Positions 59,951-64,000 of a DNA stretch of 64,000 nucleotides are shown piece after piece. A program made the translations under genes and the position numbers. Under the pieces are notes generated by a model. That model searched no databases. It saw only the letters and a list, made by a program, of their open reading frames with translations, and was not told where the DNA came from. Numbering within the stretch: the stretch's first letter is position 1; each line of letters starts with the position of its first letter. Origin of the DNA: Lagopus muta (lineage: Eukaryota; Chordata; Aves; Galliformes; Phasianidae); assembly GCF_023343835.1 (NCBI RefSeq), contig NC_064439.1, positions 20,159,433 through 20,223,432 on the forward strand, read 5' to 3'.

Positions 59951-62900
59951 TTGTCTTTTTTTGGCATAACATGTCTGTGTGAGATGGGGTAACCAGAGGT
60001 GCAAGTAAGAGCACAGACATGACAGCATGCTGCTGGGTATGACATGAGCAATCCTGCGTAAGCGCAGTGAGTGTGTGACTAATTTTATTACATATGTCAG
60101 GAGAAAGTAGTTTGTATCTGAGTTCAGAATTGAGCCCTTGGTATAAATACAGATTTAAATTACGAATTCAGAAACTACCAATGTTGGCTGTGAAACACAC
60201 TAACATTTCAAAAGCCTCCTAAAATGCTGAGAAAATTCCATCAGTCACAGTCTTAAAACTGTTCATGCCCTTCATCATTTTGGACTTCTTTTCCATAATT
60301 TTCAGCTCCTAGTTTGTAGTCTGTAGTTGAAGATGTCCTCTTGCTCTTTCCTGTATTTACTTATTTTTGACATGAAAGTGCACACATTTTTATGGAAAAA
60401 ACTTATGTGATCAGAATAAGGTCAAGAAGGGGTGGTGCATGCAAAAAGAGAGTTTGAGTCAAAGCTCATTTTAAAAGTAATGTTATAACTTCTATATTTT
60501 TTTGTGATACAATATTATACTGAGAAATTACTTTGGCAAAAAAAATTAACTTTTTTTTGTGTAATTGTTTAAATGCAAATATCTCTGGCTTAATAATTGC
60601 TACAAAACATAAGTATCCAGTATAGGTTTTTTTTGTTTGTTTGTTTTTTGTTTTTTGTTTTTGTTTTTTTGCTTTCACTGTGAAACATAGGCTTCCTTAT
60701 ATATGATTTCCTTATTAGCATTCTTAACCATTTCAGTTACTCAGGATATTATTGGCATTTTTTTCTTTCTAAATCACTTATTTCTGAAGTTACTAGTTTT
60801 GAAGATTACTGTAGCATAAGTCCTGAATGCAGAAACTGAAGAAGGAAAGTTGGGAAGCCCTAGTACAAAACTGAAATCCAAATGAGAAAGTATAAGTGCT
60901 AACTCTAAGGGAACAGTTTACTTGTTGGAAAAGCTTATTCTGCATTTGTCAGCTCTTTACTGCTTTTGCAGTGGGTTTAGGCAACGAGAGAAGGCAGTAC
61001 TATTGTTTGGCAGCACGACTGCCAGGAGGCCCAGGATGTTTCCATCTGGAAGACAAACCCAGGTAGTTCTTGGTTTGAGTACAAAAATCCTTCCATTTAG
61101 AGGGATAAGGTGTGTTTCCCATAGGGCACTTACAGGGGTTTGGCCTTTGATGGTCATTTAGGCACCTAAGCGCCCACTATTTCTTAGCACTCGGTTTTCT
61201 TGCAGGAAGATCCATGAAGCTGCTGGAGGCTCCCACCCATAGCTGTAAGGTTTGAATTTCTGGACAGGCCCACCCATAGCTACATGGCAGCTCAATCAAG
61301 GTGAAATTTTCATGAGAGTATTGTTTTTTTTAATGTCAGCTGGCAGCAGATTACTCACAGTGACTAGCAACAGCAGGGGACTGTTGAGCAAGCACCTGTG
61401 TTTGTTTGGACACACTCTTCTCTGTCCTTGTGTGAGCAGGAGAGGCAACCTCAGACCCTGCTTGGCACAACCAGAGGGTAAAGAGTGAGAGAAGGCTGAG
61501 AATCTATTCTAGAAATCAGTACTGCCCCTTAACTTCTGAAACACAATGTTCAATCCCTATGTAAAAAGCAAAGCAGCAGCTTTGGTTCCACCTCCTTGCC
61601 TCGCTTGTTCCTGAACACTCACTGTCAAACACATGCAGACAGCTGGTGTGCAATCCCAGTCAGAGAAAGGTGTGCTGCAAGAGTGCCTGCTTCCCCTGCT
61701 GCCTTTTTTTCACAAGGCTGTTTTCCTTCTTTGCTCTTACCATGCCTCTGACTGCAAGAGACTCAAGAAAATGCAGTCAAGAGACAAAGCAGTGCATTTG
61801 CTGCATTGGAATCCCATGTGAGCAAACTTTATGTCCCAAGCAGCTCAGTGATTTCATTGAAATATAAAGCTGAAGAAGAAGCTGACAAAGATGAGAAAAA
61901 TCTCTCAGCAAGCATAGGGAAAAAAACGCCAAAAAGTAACCAAGGAAATTGCTGTTTGTACATGTGATGTGAAAGTTTATCCTCAAAATACTCATGGAAA
62001 TGCAGATTTATTCAGAATTTCTCTATCTTTCTATCTGTCACAAGTTTTTTGCAACTTTGAATTATTGGACTTGGTAACTGAATTTAAAACCTAATATGTT
62101 TAGCTGTAAGAAGTGGATACAGTAATGGTCAGAATTTTCAGTGACACTTAACATATGATTCTGGGGTTTGCACAAAATTAAAGGGATTAAACATGTCTCT
62201 CAGGATTTACAGTATGATGTGAGTCTATAAATAGAAAAGGCTGTAGTTCATCTGCCTACCAAATATTGTTTAAAATGGATATCGAACTTTTAATCTAATT
62301 GAAAAAACATGAAGAAAAAATAGTCACGATAAAAATCTGAGGGTACCTTGAGGCTGACTTTTTGGATTTTGTATTGTTAAGAGAAGTTTAGAGGCAACTA
62401 AAAGGATTTTTCCACCTTATCTAAACTAAATGAGGACAAAGGGGGGACTGTCCAGAGTACAAACGATGACCTATGAGATTAAAACGAAGTCTCTTTGTTG
62501 CAATTTTATCATCACTTGTAAGTGACAAAGTACCGACAGACAGGTTTGTGGCAGCAGCAATATATTTTCTTCAGAGCAGGAAAATCATCAACAAGGTGTC
62601 TGTATGTGTGTAGCACTGCTTGAATATGAAAGCAATTTTCTAAAGCCCTGTGGCTTAATTCTATTGTTTTCGTCAAGAGCGAGTATTCTGGATCACGATC
62701 TTCAGCAGTGGAATGGGCACACTGTGAAAAATGGATGAGCAAGTTTTTCAAATGACTACTGGACAAGGCTCCAGTACTATCAACTGCAGTATTTGCAGTT
62801 ATCTAAAAATAAATTAATTGCTAGCAGGGTTTCAGTACATTTGCTTCTCTGGATTCTGTATACAATTCCCATTAAACTAAAGGGGAAGTGAAGTATGTAA

Positions 62901-64000
62901 AGGGAATAAAATGGAGAGAGAGGACAAAAAAAGAAGGCATGCTGCACGTAGAGATCAATTATAATCTTTCATTTTATAAATACATTTGTTCTAGTAAAAT
63001 ATTAGCTAGAAATACAAGCAGTGATGGAACTGCTCAAAGTGTAGATAAGATAGGATTATATAAACTATTGCATGATTTGCCTTGAAGAAAACGTAAGTGT
63101 GTGTTCAATATTCATTCTTAGTATCTCCTGAGAAACACTTCAGATTCATGAGAGTCGGTTCTTTATCCTGCAGCAGGACCATATCCTCCAGCATTTGATG
63201 GCAACATAAATTATAAGATTCTTTAATTATTCAGTTCCACACAAGCTGGCCAGCACCTTCATTATCTTCCCATGCAGAGCACCCTCCGACTTAGAGCAAA
63301 GCCCGTCTGTATAGGGCAGGTTGTGTAGACAAGCCGGAAGAATTCTGTTTTTGTGGGCAAATTGAAATAGTTGCTGACTTCTCCATCTACACAAAATCAG
63401 CCACCCCCTACTCACTGCTTTTATCCTAGTAATTAACTTAAATTAACCTTTCATATGGAACTGTGAAGAATACTTGCATTTGATTCTAAAATCCTTCTGA
63501 TATCAAAGAAAAAAATATCTTAGGGACAAGATCAAGCACTGAAAGCTTTTGACTTGAAGTAAAAATTCAAGATGTCAACCCTGATTTAGGTAAGGCATAG
63601 ACTTCACTTTGTACATGTAAGCAGCCTCCTTTCAGGCACAGCAAAATAAAAGCAAGTAGTAGTAAACTAAGGCAAAGTCTGTTAAATTATTTGCACGCTT
63701 AAGCAGAGGCATTTAACCCCAAAACCTCAAAGATATTTAGGTGCCTTAATTCCTCTCAGAAGCTGTGCACTGCTGAGGAACTCTGGAAGTGGGCTTCTCT
63801 GTTAACAGAAGCTAAAATAAAATGGTATTCTATTGTTCTTATATTCATATATATAGACATTATGAACCTGTTATATTGACTCTTGAGTTTAACACTCTGT
63901 ATTTTATGCATTAAAATGATTAGTCTTAAATGATTTTTAAGCTAGATTGTCTAGTTAGAGCAAAAATAATGCCATTAAAATAACACAGTTATTGGAAGTA
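59951..64000. other. Unique non-coding DNA
   Basis: No gene recognised to the end of the window. A T/G simple tract lies at 60627-60670. A 71-codon stretch without stops or a start codon (61752-61964, +) encodes a lysine/glutamate-rich peptide and is probably chance. Words of the TTTAGG(C/T)(A/G)CCTAA type near 61160 and 63738 resemble an old reptile repeat but are too short to call. Confidence 0.5.
60627..60670 (+). repeat. (TTTTTTG)n / (TTTG)n simple repeat
   Basis: T-runs of three to eight bases separated by single G residues. It makes a lysine/glutamine-rich artefact frame on the minus strand. Confidence 0.9.

Noticed and set aside
63700..63760. CTCAAAGATATTTAGGTGCC as a copy of an old reptile repeat
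   Set aside because: Only about 25 bases match from memory, too little to call an element; the similar word near 61160 does not extend the match.
1..64000. tRNA, rRNA, CRISPR array or prophage-like module
   Set aside because: No cloverleaf-like block, spaced identical direct repeats or gene clusters of that kind were seen; the DNA is vertebrate non-coding sequence.

Overview
This window looks like vertebrate nuclear DNA from a galliform bird, most likely chicken (Gallus). Two things point there. It carries many CR1 non-LTR retrotransposon fragments, the dominant avian LINE, several ending in the octamer-type CR1 tail (ATTCTATG / ATTCTGTG). It also carries two internally deleted mariner copies of the Galluhop / Mariner1_GG type described from chicken. 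The species call rests on remembered repeat families, not on a search. I see no bacterial or phage gene organisation, no operons, no RNA genes and no CRISPR array.

I find no convincing host protein-coding exon. Open reading frames are short (141 codons at most), start and stop at random places, match no family I know, and the longer ones often run antisense through repeats or through homopolymer tracts. The window is best read as an intergenic interval or a very large intron in AT-rich DNA.

Layout, left to right: AT-rich unique DNA (1-4070); a Galluhop mariner on + (4071-4617); a CR1 3' fragment on + (4970-5446); unique DNA with a worn CR1 tail (about 7545-7655) and a 19-bp triplicate; a second, shorter mariner on - flanked by TA (8685-8983); a long unique stretch; the largest element, a 1.7-kb CR1 on - with a decayed reverse transcriptase (about 15555-17265); the first of three copies of an LTR-like repeat (about 18354-18780); CR1 scraps and two very old CR1 pieces (26225-26560 on -, 28230-28345 on +); an (AT)n microsatellite at 35010; a CR1 tail on + (35265-35595); the second and third LTR-like copies (about 41172-41585 and 50813-51190); a near-perfect 46-bp tandem duplication (48952-49043); and further CR1 tails at 53.8, 57.1 and 59.7 kb.

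No genes work together here. The elements most likely to have a function are the unique AT-rich islands dense in homeobox-like, POU-like and RUNX-like words (for example 36485-36650 and 56010-56170). They have the composition of conserved non-coding regulatory elements, but only an alignment to other birds or amniotes could show that. I found no clear sign of an undescribed system. The best leads are the three-copy LTR-like family, the adjacent pair of hairpins at 55.75 kb and the candidate regulatory islands.
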